From CAHJXF01 sp038240015 (GTDB taxonomy: Bacteria > Pseudomonadota > Gammaproteobacteria > Burkholderiales > Burkholderiaceae_D): a stretch of DNA of 64,000 nt. The notes under the pieces are model-generated. The model saw nothing but the letters and a program-made list of their open reading frames with translations, searched no databases and was not told the DNA's origin. Made by a program: the position numbers and the translations under genes. Positions 16,795 to 25,704 of the stretch are shown piece after piece; position 1 is the first letter of the stretch; each line of letters opens with the position of its first letter. The stretch lies in assembly GCA_038240015.1 (NCBI GenBank), contig JBBSEF010000001.1:1-64000 (forward strand), given 5' to 3'.

Positions 16795-17748
16795 ATGAAG
16801 CACGCCACGCTGCGCCAACTCAAGGTGTTCGAAGCGGTCGCGCGGCACCTGAGTTTTTCGCGAGCGGCAGAAGAGCTGCATCTGACCCAGCCCGCCGTCT
16901 CCACGCAGGTCAAAAAGCTGGAAGACCGCGCGGGACTAGCGCTCTTCGAGCAACTCGGCAAGAAGATTTACCTCACGCCTGCCGGTGCCGATCTGCTCGA
17001 CATCGGCCGCGGCATCATCGAGCAGTTCGAGGTCGCCGAGAGCGCGATGACGCAGTTCAAGGGCGTCTCGGGCGGCAAGCTCAATGTGGCTGTGATCAGC
17101 GCGGGTGACTATTTCTTTCCGCGCCTTTTGGTCGAGTTCATCGGCCGCCACCGAGGGGTGGTGCTCAACTTCACCGTGCACAATCGAGAGGAACTGCTCT
17201 CTCACATGTCGGCCAACCTGACCGACCTGGCGGTCATGGTGCGACCGCCGCAGGAGCCCGACATGGTGAGCGAGGCATTCGCGCCGCACCCCTATGTGAT
17301 CGTGGCGGCGCCGGGCCATGCGTTGGTAGGAGAGAAGTGCATCGGCATGGATCGGTTAATGCGCGAGCCCTTCGTTGTGCGCGAGCGGGGCTCCGATACC
17401 TGGCAGTCGATGCAAGAGGGTCTCGGCGACGACTTGGCAAGGCTCAACATCGCGATGGAGATCAAGAGCACCGAGACCATCAAGCAAGCCGTGATGGCAG
17501 GCATGGGCATCGGCTTCCTGTCGGCCCACACGATCGGCCAGGAGCTGCGCACCGGCGACCTGAAGGTGCTCGACGTGCGGGGCTTTCCACTGATGCTGAA
17601 CTGGTACGTGGTGCACCGGCGGCAGAAGCGCCTTCCCCCGGTGGCTCAGGCATTCAAGGACTTTCTGCTGAGCGAGGGCGCCGCACTCATCGCGCCGATG
17701 ATGCCTGCCGCAGGGGCGAGCCCGCGCGAGCGTAAAGTATTCGGGTAA
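16795..17748 (+). CDS. LysR-family transcriptional regulator (CbbR/CysB-like)
   Basis: The 317-residue protein starts at ATG 16795, four bases after the pyk stop, which implies co-transcription. The N-terminal HTH (HLSFSRAAEELHLTQPAVST) is typical of the CbbR-like branch, followed by a two-lobed effector domain (about residues 90-300). Its location at the end of the frc-FAH-panE-like-pyk run suggests that it reports pathway intermediates back to this operon or to the glyoxylate operon. Confidence 0.88.
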   Translation: MKHATLRQLKVFEAVARHLSFSRAAEELHLTQPAVSTQVKKLEDRAGLALFEQLGKKIYLTPAGADLLDIGRGIIEQFEVAESAMTQFKGVSGGKLNVAVISAGDYFFPRLLVEFIGRHRGVVLNFTVHNREELLSHMSANLTDLAVMVRPPQEPDMVSEAFAPHPYVIVAAPGHALVGEKCIGMDRLMREPFVVRERGSDTWQSMQEGLGDDLARLNIAMEIKSTETIKQAVMAGMGIGFLSAHTIGQELRTGDLKVLDVRGFPLMLNWYVVHRRQKRLPPVAQAFKDFLLSEGAALIAPMMPAAGASPRERKVFG

Positions 17749-17795
17749 ATAACGCTGTGATGCAGCTGCTCTTGATCGAGCGGCTCATCAGATCA

Positions 17796-18092
17796 TTACG
17801 CCTCCGATGCGCCGTCCCACTCGTGCCGATCCGCTGCTTCGCGCGGGTCGGAAGTCTGGACCGGAATCGCTGGCGACAGGATTGGATAACGCGCCAGCGC
17901 CTCTGCGACGATCGCCGTAATGCCGGCGTCGTCCGTATCGGCGCAATGCGCCGTCAACTGCTCGCGCATCCGCGGCGCCCAGAACATGCGCATGTGATCC
18001 GAGATCCCGTGCAACGCTCCATCGCGGTCGGGCATCGCCTCGAAAAACTCACCGATGCTGTTAGCCATGTGAACCAGATGATCGATGTTCAC
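17796..18092 (-). CDS. fdsD: NAD-dependent formate dehydrogenase delta subunit
   Basis: The 98-residue protein begins at GTG 18092 with GGAGGCG six bases upstream. It carries the FdsD signature: HMANSIGEFFEAMPDR near the N-terminus, then FWAPRMREQL and a helical end IVAEALARYP. FdsD is an accessory/structural subunit of the molybdenum NAD+-formate dehydrogenase FdsGBACD. Here the usual partners are missing: immediately upstream on the same strand is only a damaged piece of fdsA. The C-terminus is somewhat longer and more acidic than usual. Confidence 0.8.
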   Translation of the reverse strand: MNIDHLVHMANSIGEFFEAMPDRDGALHGISDHMRMFWAPRMREQLTAHCADTDDAGITAIVAEALARYPILSPAIPVQTSDPREAADRHEWDGASEA

Positions 18093-18270
18093 GAGATCGC
18101 CTCCGTTGCCTCGTTCAACACGCCGAATCGCTCGGGAAAGCAATAGCACACGAGATCGCCGTCACGGGCGAAGCCGGCCGAGTCGCGGTAGCAATTCACT
18201 AACATCTCGACCCTGCCGCAGCGGGTCGAGCTGTGCGCGGTTGAAGCTGGCGGATTCGCGTTGCCATTCG

Positions 18271-18436
18271 AAGCCTGGCTGTATACGTTCGGACAGTACC
18301 ACGCGCAGCACCGTATGGCCGGCGCGGCTACGGATGCCGACCAGTCGCCGTCGCGGATGCGCCGGTGTTCGGCATCGTGCGGATGGATCTTGAGCCGGTC
18401 CTCGTCGTGCCAGCAGTTGTTGAGCGTTCGGCGCGT
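18271..18436 (-). pseudogene. fdsA: Remnant of formate dehydrogenase alpha subunit (C-terminal domain)
   Basis: On the minus strand, residues resembling the last domain of FdsA are readable in two frames: HDEDRLKIHPHDAE and IRDGDW in one, then VGIRSRAGHTVLR up to IQPG in the next. A single-base shift right after GDW (near 18340) breaks the frame. The expected final segment with the SDWATNCPEYK type motif is not visible, and no upstream FdsA catalytic sequence is present before the pilin genes. The piece directly precedes fdsD, the normal fdsA-fdsD order (or fdsA-fdhD-fdsD). It is best explained as a deletion remnant. Confidence 0.7.
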
Positions 18437-18768
18437 CGGTGTGAATGGTCGGCCTTGCCGACTTTGGGCACAGAAGAACAATTCTCGTCAGTCGTGACCC
18501 GCGTTCACGCGTCGCTCAATTTCCGTGCCACACGGCCTCAAGAGCTGACAACCATTCAACCGACCGCCCGTCGTTCCGAGCGCGCCGCGCAGCGTCATTG
18601 GCAGGATTGTTGCGAATAACGCCGATGAGGCCAAGGTGAAATGGTCGACATGACCTCCTGTCAAGGGTTTCCGGTTGGCAGAGCACGCGCCGACATTCCG
18701 TTGTCGATGATCACCGCAAAGTCGGTTCGTGCGGCTATCAATGCATCAGACCGTTTGGAAGATTAGTC
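18437..18768. other. Noncoding stretch between the fds remnant and pilE
   Basis: I see no gene in these 332 bases. The part nearest the fds remnant may be further decayed fds sequence; the last 100 bases presumably carry the promoter of the pilus operon, but I could not recognise a sigma-54 or sigma-70 motif with confidence. Confidence 0.5.
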
Positions 18769-19257
18769 ATGAGCACCCGCATGTCGCGCCAACAAAGTTT
18801 CGGTCTTCACCGGTTGAAAGGATTCACGCTGATCGAAATCATGATCGTCGTGGCGATCGTTGCGATCCTTGCCGCGATCGCTCTGCCTTCATATAGCCGC
18901 AGCGTCCAGCGCGGCCGATTGACGGAAGCGACTTCCAAGCTCGCCGATCTTCGAACCAAGATGGAACAGTACTTCCAGGACAAGAGGAATTACGGCACGA
19001 GCGGCACCGGATGCGGTGTACCCGTCACAGGCAACAACTCCAACTATTTCACGTTCACCTGTTATCTCACGAGCGACCCGGCAGCCACGACCCAGACCGA
19101 CGATCAATCGTTCGTCTTGCATGCCGTCGGCGCCTCGACGATGGCCGGATTCGAATATGCGATCAATCAATCGAGCGCCAAGCAGACTCGCAGTTTTGTC
19201 GGCGCCTCGTCCCTGCCTGCCGCGTGCTGGCTCTTACGTTCGGGTGACTCATGCTGA
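18769..19257 (+). CDS. pilE: Type IV pilus minor pilin PilE
   Basis: The 162-residue prepilin has a short leader and the PilD cleavage site KG|FTLIE (glutamate at position 5 of the mature protein), then the hydrophobic helix IMIVVAIVAILAAIALPSY. The C-terminal part has Cys pairs likely forming the D-region loop (GTGCGVPV ... CYL, and AACWLLRSGDSC). The size and position in a fimU-pilV-pilW-pilX-pilY1 cluster match the PilE minor pilin rather than the major subunit PilA. In Pseudomonas pilE is the last gene; here it is first. Confidence 0.88.
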   Translation: MSTRMSRQQSFGLHRLKGFTLIEIMIVVAIVAILAAIALPSYSRSVQRGRLTEATSKLADLRTKMEQYFQDKRNYGTSGTGCGVPVTGNNSNYFTFTCYLTSDPAATTQTDDQSFVLHAVGASTMAGFEYAINQSSAKQTRSFVGASSLPAACWLLRSGDSC

Positions 19258-19808
19258 CTTCGCGGCGGTATATCAAACAGTCCGGCATGACGCTGGTCGA
19301 GCTGATGGTTACGGTATCGATCGCAGCGATCCTCGCAGCCGTAGCGACGCCCAGCTTCACCAAGTTCCTGCGCAATACAGAAGTGCGCGGCGCCTCCGAG
19401 TCGATGACTCAAGCACTGCAGTTCGCGCGAACCGAAGCAGTCAGACGTAATCAGCAAGTCTGCTTCGACTGGTCGGGTTCCGGGACCGGTTGGACGGTTT
19501 CGACCGGCTGTGCACTAGCACCCGGAGGCATTCCGGCAGCAAACGTCATTCAGACATCGCCTAACCGAGAAGGCAGCATCGTCACTGTCGTGACGATGAC
19601 GCCCGTCAGCGCGCAGCGCGTGACCTTCAACGGCTTCGGCCGCGTAATTCCGAATCCGGCAGGCGGAGTTTCGATCACGCGCATCGATGTCACGGCCACC
19701 AGCGCGCCCATGCAGCGCCGCATCCTCGTTTCTGCCGGCGACTCGAGCGGACGCATCTTCGTATGCGATCCGTCGGCCGCATTCGGCTCGCAGATGTCTT
19801 GTACATGA
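19251..19808 (+). CDS. fimU: Type IV pilus minor pilin FimU/FimT (GspH-like)
   Basis: The 185-residue prepilin has the cleavage site SG|MTLVE and a GspH-type C-terminal domain starting with the conserved helix ALQFARTEAVRRNQQV. Its ATG overlaps the end of pilE by 7 bases. FimU is part of the minor-pilin complex that primes pilus assembly, linking the tip to the major pilin. A C-terminal CDPS ... MSCT pair may form a disulfide. Confidence 0.87.
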   Translation: MLTSRRYIKQSGMTLVELMVTVSIAAILAAVATPSFTKFLRNTEVRGASESMTQALQFARTEAVRRNQQVCFDWSGSGTGWTVSTGCALAPGGIPAANVIQTSPNREGSIVTVVTMTPVSAQRVTFNGFGRVIPNPAGGVSITRIDVTATSAPMQRRILVSAGDSSGRIFVCDPSAAFGSQMSCT

Positions 19809-19816
19809 GGCGCGAC

Positions 19817-20257
19817 ATGAATCGATCGAAACCAACTGAAGCGGGCGGCTTCGTACTGATCGAAGCGCTTGTATCGATCGCGATTTTTTCATTCGCGCTG
19901 ATCGGCCTGGTCGGGCTGCAGTCCGCCTCTGTGTCAGCGGCCACGGATGCCAAGTACCGTTCCGATGCGTCGTATCTGTCCACGCAGATCATCGGGCAGA
20001 TCTGGAGCGACCGGCCCAATATCCTGAATTACAACCATCTCAACACGGGAGCCCCGTGTTCGCCGGGAGGCGCCGCAACGACCAACCCGGCGGTACTGAA
20101 TTGGCTTGCTGAAGTAACGGCAACGCTGCCCGGCGCACAGAGCAGCGTGCAAACGCTTTCGGTCGCCGCAGACAACACCGTGACCGTGGTTGTGTGCTGG
20201 AAGCGTGCGCAGGATGTCGCGTACCACCAGCAAGTCACGGTCGCGCAGATCAACTAG
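19817..20257 (+). CDS. pilV: Type IV pilus minor pilin PilV
   Basis: This 146-residue prepilin has the cleavage site GG|FVLIE followed by the helix ALVSIAIFSFALIGLVGLQ, typical of PilV. I take ATG 19817, with GAGG eight bases before; an ATG at 19805 overlaps the fimU stop as ATGA and is nearly as good. The C-terminal part is short with one Cys pair. It belongs to the tip complex with PilW, PilX and PilY1. Confidence 0.87.
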   Translation: MNRSKPTEAGGFVLIEALVSIAIFSFALIGLVGLQSASVSAATDAKYRSDASYLSTQIIGQIWSDRPNILNYNHLNTGAPCSPGGAATTNPAVLNWLAEVTATLPGAQSSVQTLSVAADNTVTVVVCWKRAQDVAYHQQVTVAQIN

Positions 20258-20260
20258 GAG

Positions 20261-21418
20261 ATGCACGTGACTATCCCTGCATGGTCTGCTTCACCGCGAC
20301 GTCACCGACGTGGTTTCTTGCTTCGAGGTCAGCACGGTTTTTCGCTCGTCGAGTTGCTGGTGGGTCTCGCAGTCGGATTGATTGCCACCGGTGCGATCGT
20401 TCAGACGTTTTCAACTTACGAGGCGCAAAAGCGCTCGACGGTCGCGGGCTCGGAAGCGCAGGAGAACGGACTGGTCGCACTGGCGCAGATCGAGCAAGAC
20501 ATTCATAACGCCGGAGCAGGCTTGGCCGACATCGGCGCCTTCGACTGCGTCCCCGCTCAGACCTATACGTACTCGAGCGTCGTCGACGCGCCGATCCCCA
20601 ATTTCACGTTCGCTCCGCTGGTCATCACCGCAGGGGCCACGGCAACCGCTTCGGACGCCATACAAGTCAACACGGGCGACTTGCTCGGTGGGATACCCGC
20701 ATACACCACCAAGCCGATGGCAAAGGCCACGAGCGACCTCGACATCAGTCGCGCCGATGGATTCGCGAGCGGCGATGTGATCATCGTCATGCAGGCCAAC
20801 AACTGCACCGTGATGCAAGTGTCTGCGGTGCTGCCGGCCACCGTGCAATTGAGTCACGACACCAGCGTCGGTATTTACAACCCCGGCAACTCAGACGCAA
20901 AAGGCTGGCCCGCCTACGCGACCGGCGCACGTGTTCTGAATCCCAAGACGGTCACGAGCAAGACTTACCAGGTCAACAACAAGAACCTGCAATTGATCGT
21001 GTCGACAACCGGGCTGCCGCCCTCGGTCGACACGTACGCACTCGTCCACAACGTCGTTTTCATCAAGGCGCAATACGGCGTCGCGCCCATCGGCACTCAA
21101 AGCGTCGACACGTGGGTAGATGCGACAGGGGCGTGGACACCCACAGCCCTGGCCGCGTCGCCGACCAACCGCAAGCGCATCAAGGCGGTCCGATTTGTCG
21201 TCGTGTCGCGCAGCGACAAGCAGGAAGGCTCGAACGTCACGACGACCTGCACCAACGTGAGCCTCAAGGTCAACAACGGACCGTGCGCATGGCGCGATTC
21301 GGCGGCCAATCCGGCACCGGTCATCGATCTTTCGGCCGACCCGAATTGGCAGCGATATCGGTACAAGGTTTACCAGACGATCGTTCCATTGCGCAACGTG
21401 TTGTGGGGCAACGTATGA
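20261..21418 (+). CDS. pilW: Type IV pilus minor pilin PilW
   Basis: The 385-residue prepilin has a 24-residue leader, the cleavage site HG|FSLVE and the helix LLVGLAVGLIATGAIVQTF, then a long extracellular domain, the size of other PilW proteins. The ribosome site AGGAG overlaps the pilV stop. It ends in an ATGA overlap with pilX, showing tight translational coupling within the operon. Confidence 0.88.
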   Translation: MHVTIPAWSASPRRHRRGFLLRGQHGFSLVELLVGLAVGLIATGAIVQTFSTYEAQKRSTVAGSEAQENGLVALAQIEQDIHNAGAGLADIGAFDCVPAQTYTYSSVVDAPIPNFTFAPLVITAGATATASDAIQVNTGDLLGGIPAYTTKPMAKATSDLDISRADGFASGDVIIVMQANNCTVMQVSAVLPATVQLSHDTSVGIYNPGNSDAKGWPAYATGARVLNPKTVTSKTYQVNNKNLQLIVSTTGLPPSVDTYALVHNVVFIKAQYGVAPIGTQSVDTWVDATGAWTPTALAASPTNRKRIKAVRFVVVSRSDKQEGSNVTTTCTNVSLKVNNGPCAWRDSAANPAPVIDLSADPNWQRYRYKVYQTIVPLRNVLWGNV

Positions 21419-22005
21419 AACCAACGCGGCGCGTTCTGCCCAACAATCACGAACGCGGAATCGTCATGATTCTCGTCATGATCGGCATCGTGGCGATGGC
21501 GCTCGCCGGAGTCGCGCTCGTCCGTGCGACGCAGACGACCAACCTGATCGCAGGCAACTTCGCGTTCAAACAGGCGGCGTTGGCAGCGACGGACTCCGCA
21601 GTCGAGCTCGCATATTCCCAACTCGACGCGCTGATCGTCTCGTCTGCCGAGGCGCCTTATCCAACGGGTTGTGCGGTGGGCGCATGCCTCTACTACCCGA
21701 CGCGTCAGGCGACCGACATCAACGGCGTCCCGACCGCGGTGGGTGACTGGTCGGCGGTCCCGGCGAGCACGGTCAACACGTCCTATTCCGCGCAGTACGT
21801 GATCGACCGGCTATGCAGTGGAGCCCTCCCGGTGACCGACGCTGCGTTGAACTGCTACGTCGACAAAGGCACCGTCTCCGGTGGAAGCAAGAAGGTCGGC
21901 GACGTCGCCTTTGCTTCAGGTCCGCAAATTTTCTACCGAGTGAGCGTGCGAGTCAGCGGTCCCCGAAACACCAAGAGCTTCGTGCAGGCGATCGTCGCCA
22001 AATGA
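21415..22005 (+). CDS. pilX: Type IV pilus assembly protein PilX
   Basis: The 196-residue protein starts in an ATGA overlap with pilW. Its N-terminus NNHERG|IVMILVMIGIVAM is the non-canonical PilX class: a glycine before the cut but no glutamate at position 5. The conserved RATQTTNLIAGNFAFKQAA segment follows. PilX works with PilY1 at the pilus tip and in adhesion. Confidence 0.88.
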   Translation: MKPTRRVLPNNHERGIVMILVMIGIVAMALAGVALVRATQTTNLIAGNFAFKQAALAATDSAVELAYSQLDALIVSSAEAPYPTGCAVGACLYYPTRQATDINGVPTAVGDWSAVPASTVNTSYSAQYVIDRLCSGALPVTDAALNCYVDKGTVSGGSKKVGDVAFASGPQIFYRVSVRVSGPRNTKSFVQAIVAK

Positions 22006-25000
22006 AGCCGAACCAGAAGGCCGTCATGAACATTCCTTCCCTGCGACATCTGATCCTCATCGGCGCCGCGCTGACCTGCGTGACATCGTCCCCATCGTTT
22101 GCCGCCGCGACCGACCTGTCGGACGTGCCGATGGTCGTCAAGAACAGCGTCAAGGCGAATGTGCTTTCGATCTTCGACAATTCGCAGTCGATGGATGCAT
22201 TCATGGCCGGCAAGCTGGTCACCGGTACCGATCCGGACACGCGCGGCAACATCGGCAGACGCGTATTGCGCAACATCGTGACGACCTATCGCAGCAACTT
22301 CAATTGGGGTCTGATGTCGTTCGAGTTGCAGGATGAAAATCCGCAGCTCTACCCGACTTACGCCTATTACTTCGGCGACGCGGCGGGGATGGTCTTCACG
22401 GACGATTGTGTCGGTGGCTTCTCGGCTTCCAACGGAGGCCGCGGTTGCGCGGCGAATCCTCAACCGTTTCCCGGCGGCAACTTCGTCACCTACGACCGCA
22501 GCGGCGATGACCCCGACATTCTCGACGTGCTGTACATCAATCTCGTCTTCCCCTCGCTGTGGGCGTACGACGGCAGCGGTGCCTGCTTCAACGAATACCT
22601 GTTCCACACCCCGGGCAATTCGTGGGATCCGTCAACATTCGGCGGCGGTCTGGGCAACTTCTGCTACACGCCGACCGATGCCGGATTCACTGTCAGCAAT
22701 CCCCCGTATCCGAGGCAGTTCTACGTCCCGAGAGGCTTCGGGTATCTGTCGAACATCACGGGCAACGGGACGCTGCTGGCGCCGGTGCAGGCCGATGTTC
22801 CGGCATCGCCTCCCTATCCCGCCATCATGGCCGCGCTTCAACCGGAGACTTTGGTTGCATCGGGCGAGTTGAAGAATGCGGCGCTGTTCACGCCGCTCTA
22901 CGGGACGCTCGACTCTGCGCATAAGTATTTCAAAAACGGCGGCAAGTCGCCGATTCAGTTTCAGTGCCAACGCAACTTCGTGATGATGGTCACCGATGGA
23001 GCGCCCACCGGAGATTCAAACGGAAATCTGTATTCCGACGTGGCACGCACGAACACGTATAGCGCAGGCGTTTGGACTTTCGGTCAAGCCTCGCAGGATG
23101 CGATCGACGCGGTGACGACGTTGCGCACCACGAAGTTCAAGAGCGATAACTACGACATCCAGACCTACGTGATCGGCTTGGGCGACACGGTGCAAAACCC
23201 CAGCGCCGTCGCAACCCTGAACGCGATGGCCGCCGCAGGCGGTACGACGAGCGCCTATCTCGCGCAGAACGAAGCGCAGTTGCTCTCGTCGCTCGACGTC
23301 GTTGCACAGGACATCATTTCGAAAGATGGTGCTGCGGCCTCGGTGACGGTCTCCAATCCGAACATCGTTTCCGGCGACAATGCATCGTATGAATCTTCAT
23401 ATAATTCGGGAAGCTGGTCAGGCGACCTCCAAAGTTTTCCGGTCAACCTGACCACCGGCGTCATCGATCACACAGTTCCGAACTGGCCGTCGTCGGCAAG
23501 GACGCAGCTGGATAGCAAGGCGCCCAGCACCCGGCTGATTGCGACGTATAGCGGCTCACAGGGAATCCAGTTCCTGCCGTCGACCGATCCTGCGTCGACC
23601 AAACTCAGCGCGCTGCAAGAATTGGTTTTCAATTCTCCGACGATGCCTCCGGGTCCCCTCGACGCGGGCAACGTGATTTCCTATATCCGCGGAGATCGAA
23701 GCAACGAGGGCACGTTGTATCGCACGCGTGCCCACGTGCTCGGCGACCTGGTCGACGCGGAGCCGGTCCTGGTGCGAGGCCCGAGCATGAGGTATGCGGA
23801 CCTTTGCTACAGCAGCCCGGGTCCGGGATGTCTGCAGTCGTTCAAGGCCGCCAACGCCACACGGCCGCGCGTCGTGTTTCAAGGCGGCAATGACGGCATG
23901 CTGCACGCCTTTTCTGCAACGACCGGCGCCGAGCTGTGGGCCTATGTTCCGAAACTCGTGTGGTCGTCGCTGAACATGTCGACCCGCAAGACCGGGTATA
24001 CGCATTTGTATCGGGTCGACGGCACGCCGATTTCGGGCGACGCCGATTTCACCGCGACGCTCGGCGCTGCGGCAGGCAACCCCGATTGGCACACGTTGGT
24101 CGTCGGAGGTCTGGGCAAAGGCGGGCGTGGCTATTACGCGCTCGACGTCACGAATACCGTCGCGACGAGCGAAGCCGATGCCGCGAGCAAGGTGCTGTGG
24201 GAGTTCCCCAATGCATCGACGTCATCGATAGTTGCCGCCAATCAGGGATACAGCTACGGCCGGCCGGTCTTGACCAAGACGGCAGGGGCCGGTTGGGTGG
24301 TGCTGGTCGCTTCCGGATACAACAACGGGTCGACGACGGGAGGCGATGGGCAGGGCCACCTGTTCGTTCTCAATCCGAGAACGGGCGCGTTGATCCGCGA
24401 CATTGCGACGGGCGTTGGCTCCTCGGGAGTGCCGTCCGGCCTGGCGAAGATCAGCGCATATTCCGCCAACGCTTCGATCAACAACACCACCGACTTCGTC
24501 TATGGCGGCGATCTCTTCGGCAACGTCTGGCGCTTCGACCTCACGGCAGCCAATCCCTCGAGCTGGTCTGTCGCGAAGCTCGCGACGCTGGCCGATGGCT
24601 CGGGCAATCCGCAACCGATTACGACGGAGCCGCAGCTTTCCGAGATCACGCGCGGCGGGATCAGCCGTCGCTTCGTCTACGTCGGTACCGGTGAATACCT
24701 CGGCGACTCGGATGTTGCGACGACCGACACGCAAACGATGTATGGATTGATCGACGACCTGTCCGCGTCGCCGACGATCACCTCGTTGCGGTCCAAGCTG
24801 GCAAAGCAGACCATGACGGATATCGGCGGAGGCAAGCGGCAACTGTCGACGATCGCGATCGACTACGCGTCGCAACGAGGATGGTATGTCGACCTCAAGC
24901 TGAGCCCTGGCGAGCGAGTCAGCACGGACCCGCAACTCGCAACCACGGCCTTGCTGTTCACCACCAACATTCCCTCGGCGGATGCGTGTGTCCCCGGCGG

Positions 25001-25250
25001 CTCGAGCTGGTTCTACGTGATCGACTACGAGAACGGCGGACTGCTTTCGAATACGACGCAGCCGGGATTTTCGGGCGTATTTCTCGGGAACGCGTTGGCC
25101 AGCAGACCGACTCTGGTGCAACTGCCCAACGGAAAGATCGTGGCGCCCATCCATTTATCGGACGGAACAAGTCCGACCGAAGTCGTCCCTGTTCCCCCTT
25201 CGATCGTCGGCGGCAGGCGCGTCTTCTGGAAGGAAGTCGTCAACAACTGA
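22002..25250 (+). CDS. pilY1: Type IV pilus tip adhesin PilY1
   Basis: The 1082-residue secreted protein has a signal peptide ending near AAATDLS (residue 37), an N-terminal von Willebrand A-like domain with the metal site D59-x-S-x-S in FDNSQSMDA, and a C-terminal seven-blade beta-propeller (about residues 540-1060; GGNDGMLHAFSATTGAELWAY starts it). PilY1 caps the pilus, binds surfaces and calcium and promotes pilus extension. I chose ATG 22002, an ATGA overlap with pilX; ATG 22026 has a better ribosome site (AGAAGG) and still leaves a full signal peptide. The family's calcium-binding loop is not obvious by eye. Confidence 0.92.
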   Translation: MKPNQKAVMNIPSLRHLILIGAALTCVTSSPSFAAATDLSDVPMVVKNSVKANVLSIFDNSQSMDAFMAGKLVTGTDPDTRGNIGRRVLRNIVTTYRSNFNWGLMSFELQDENPQLYPTYAYYFGDAAGMVFTDDCVGGFSASNGGRGCAANPQPFPGGNFVTYDRSGDDPDILDVLYINLVFPSLWAYDGSGACFNEYLFHTPGNSWDPSTFGGGLGNFCYTPTDAGFTVSNPPYPRQFYVPRGFGYLSNITGNGTLLAPVQADVPASPPYPAIMAALQPETLVASGELKNAALFTPLYGTLDSAHKYFKNGGKSPIQFQCQRNFVMMVTDGAPTGDSNGNLYSDVARTNTYSAGVWTFGQASQDAIDAVTTLRTTKFKSDNYDIQTYVIGLGDTVQNPSAVATLNAMAAAGGTTSAYLAQNEAQLLSSLDVVAQDIISKDGAAASVTVSNPNIVSGDNASYESSYNSGSWSGDLQSFPVNLTTGVIDHTVPNWPSSARTQLDSKAPSTRLIATYSGSQGIQFLPSTDPASTKLSALQELVFNSPTMPPGPLDAGNVISYIRGDRSNEGTLYRTRAHVLGDLVDAEPVLVRGPSMRYADLCYSSPGPGCLQSFKAANATRPRVVFQGGNDGMLHAFSATTGAELWAYVPKLVWSSLNMSTRKTGYTHLYRVDGTPISGDADFTATLGAAAGNPDWHTLVVGGLGKGGRGYYALDVTNTVATSEADAASKVLWEFPNASTSSIVAANQGYSYGRPVLTKTAGAGWVVLVASGYNNGSTTGGDGQGHLFVLNPRTGALIRDIATGVGSSGVPSGLAKISAYSANASINNTTDFVYGGDLFGNVWRFDLTAANPSSWSVAKLATLADGSGNPQPITTEPQLSEITRGGISRRFVYVGTGEYLGDSDVATTDTQTMYGLIDDLSASPTITSLRSKLAKQTMTDIGGGKRQLSTIAIDYASQRGWYVDLKLSPGERVSTDPQLATTALLFTTNIPSADACVPGGSSWFYVIDYENGGLLSNTTQPGFSGVFLGNALASRPTLVQLPNGKIVAPIHLSDGTSPTEVVPVPPSIVGGRRVFWKEVVNN

Positions 25251-25265
25251 CACGAGGATCCTCCA

Positions 25266-25652
25266 ATGAAATTTTCATCATTCCAAACGCTGTCGCTCGC
25301 CGCCCTCGCATTGACGGCGCTCGGCCAGAGCCCCGGTGTTGCAGCGACCCTGAGCGACGGCAAACACGCGATGCCGATCCAGGTCAAGACCCAAACGCCA
25401 TCGCAACCACGCGTGGCTCTTCCGTCTCGAACCGAAGTTCTGGCCGTCGATTGGGTCGACACGAAGAACGCAAAGATCGCGATCGGCGGCATCACGTACG
25501 CGCTGACGGGCGCGCTACCCCACATCGTTCTTGCAGGGGGCGAACAGGTCACCAACATCGGCTATCTCAAGAGCGGAATGCAAGTCAAAATTCGCACCGC
25601 TCCCGATGGTGCAGGCAATGCACAATTGGTTGAAATCACGGTGATCGGATAG
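25266..25652 (+). CDS. Small secreted protein downstream of pilY1 (PilY2-like position)
   Basis: The 128-residue protein has a clear signal peptide (cut near GVAA-TLSD, residue 28) and a small all-beta C-terminal domain (EVLAVDWVDTKNAKIAIGG to the end) resembling modules that repeat a strand-turn-strand. It starts 15 bases after pilY1 and carries GAGGATCC before its ATG. In Pseudomonas the equivalent place holds pilY2, a short protein of little-known role. I use that only as a positional parallel; I cannot show homology. Confidence 0.7.
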   Translation: MKFSSFQTLSLAALALTALGQSPGVAATLSDGKHAMPIQVKTQTPSQPRVALPSRTEVLAVDWVDTKNAKIAIGGITYALTGALPHIVLAGGEQVTNIGYLKSGMQVKIRTAPDGAGNAQLVEITVIG

Positions 25653-25704
25653 GCCTTCGAAATGACCGCAGTCCAGATGAGTGCGGATCGGTAGCGGCTT
25701 TCAG

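Noticed and set aside
18640..18768. Sigma-54 promoter for the pilus operon
   Set aside because: A TTGGCA-like element occurs but there is no matching -12 GC/TTGC partner at the right distance.
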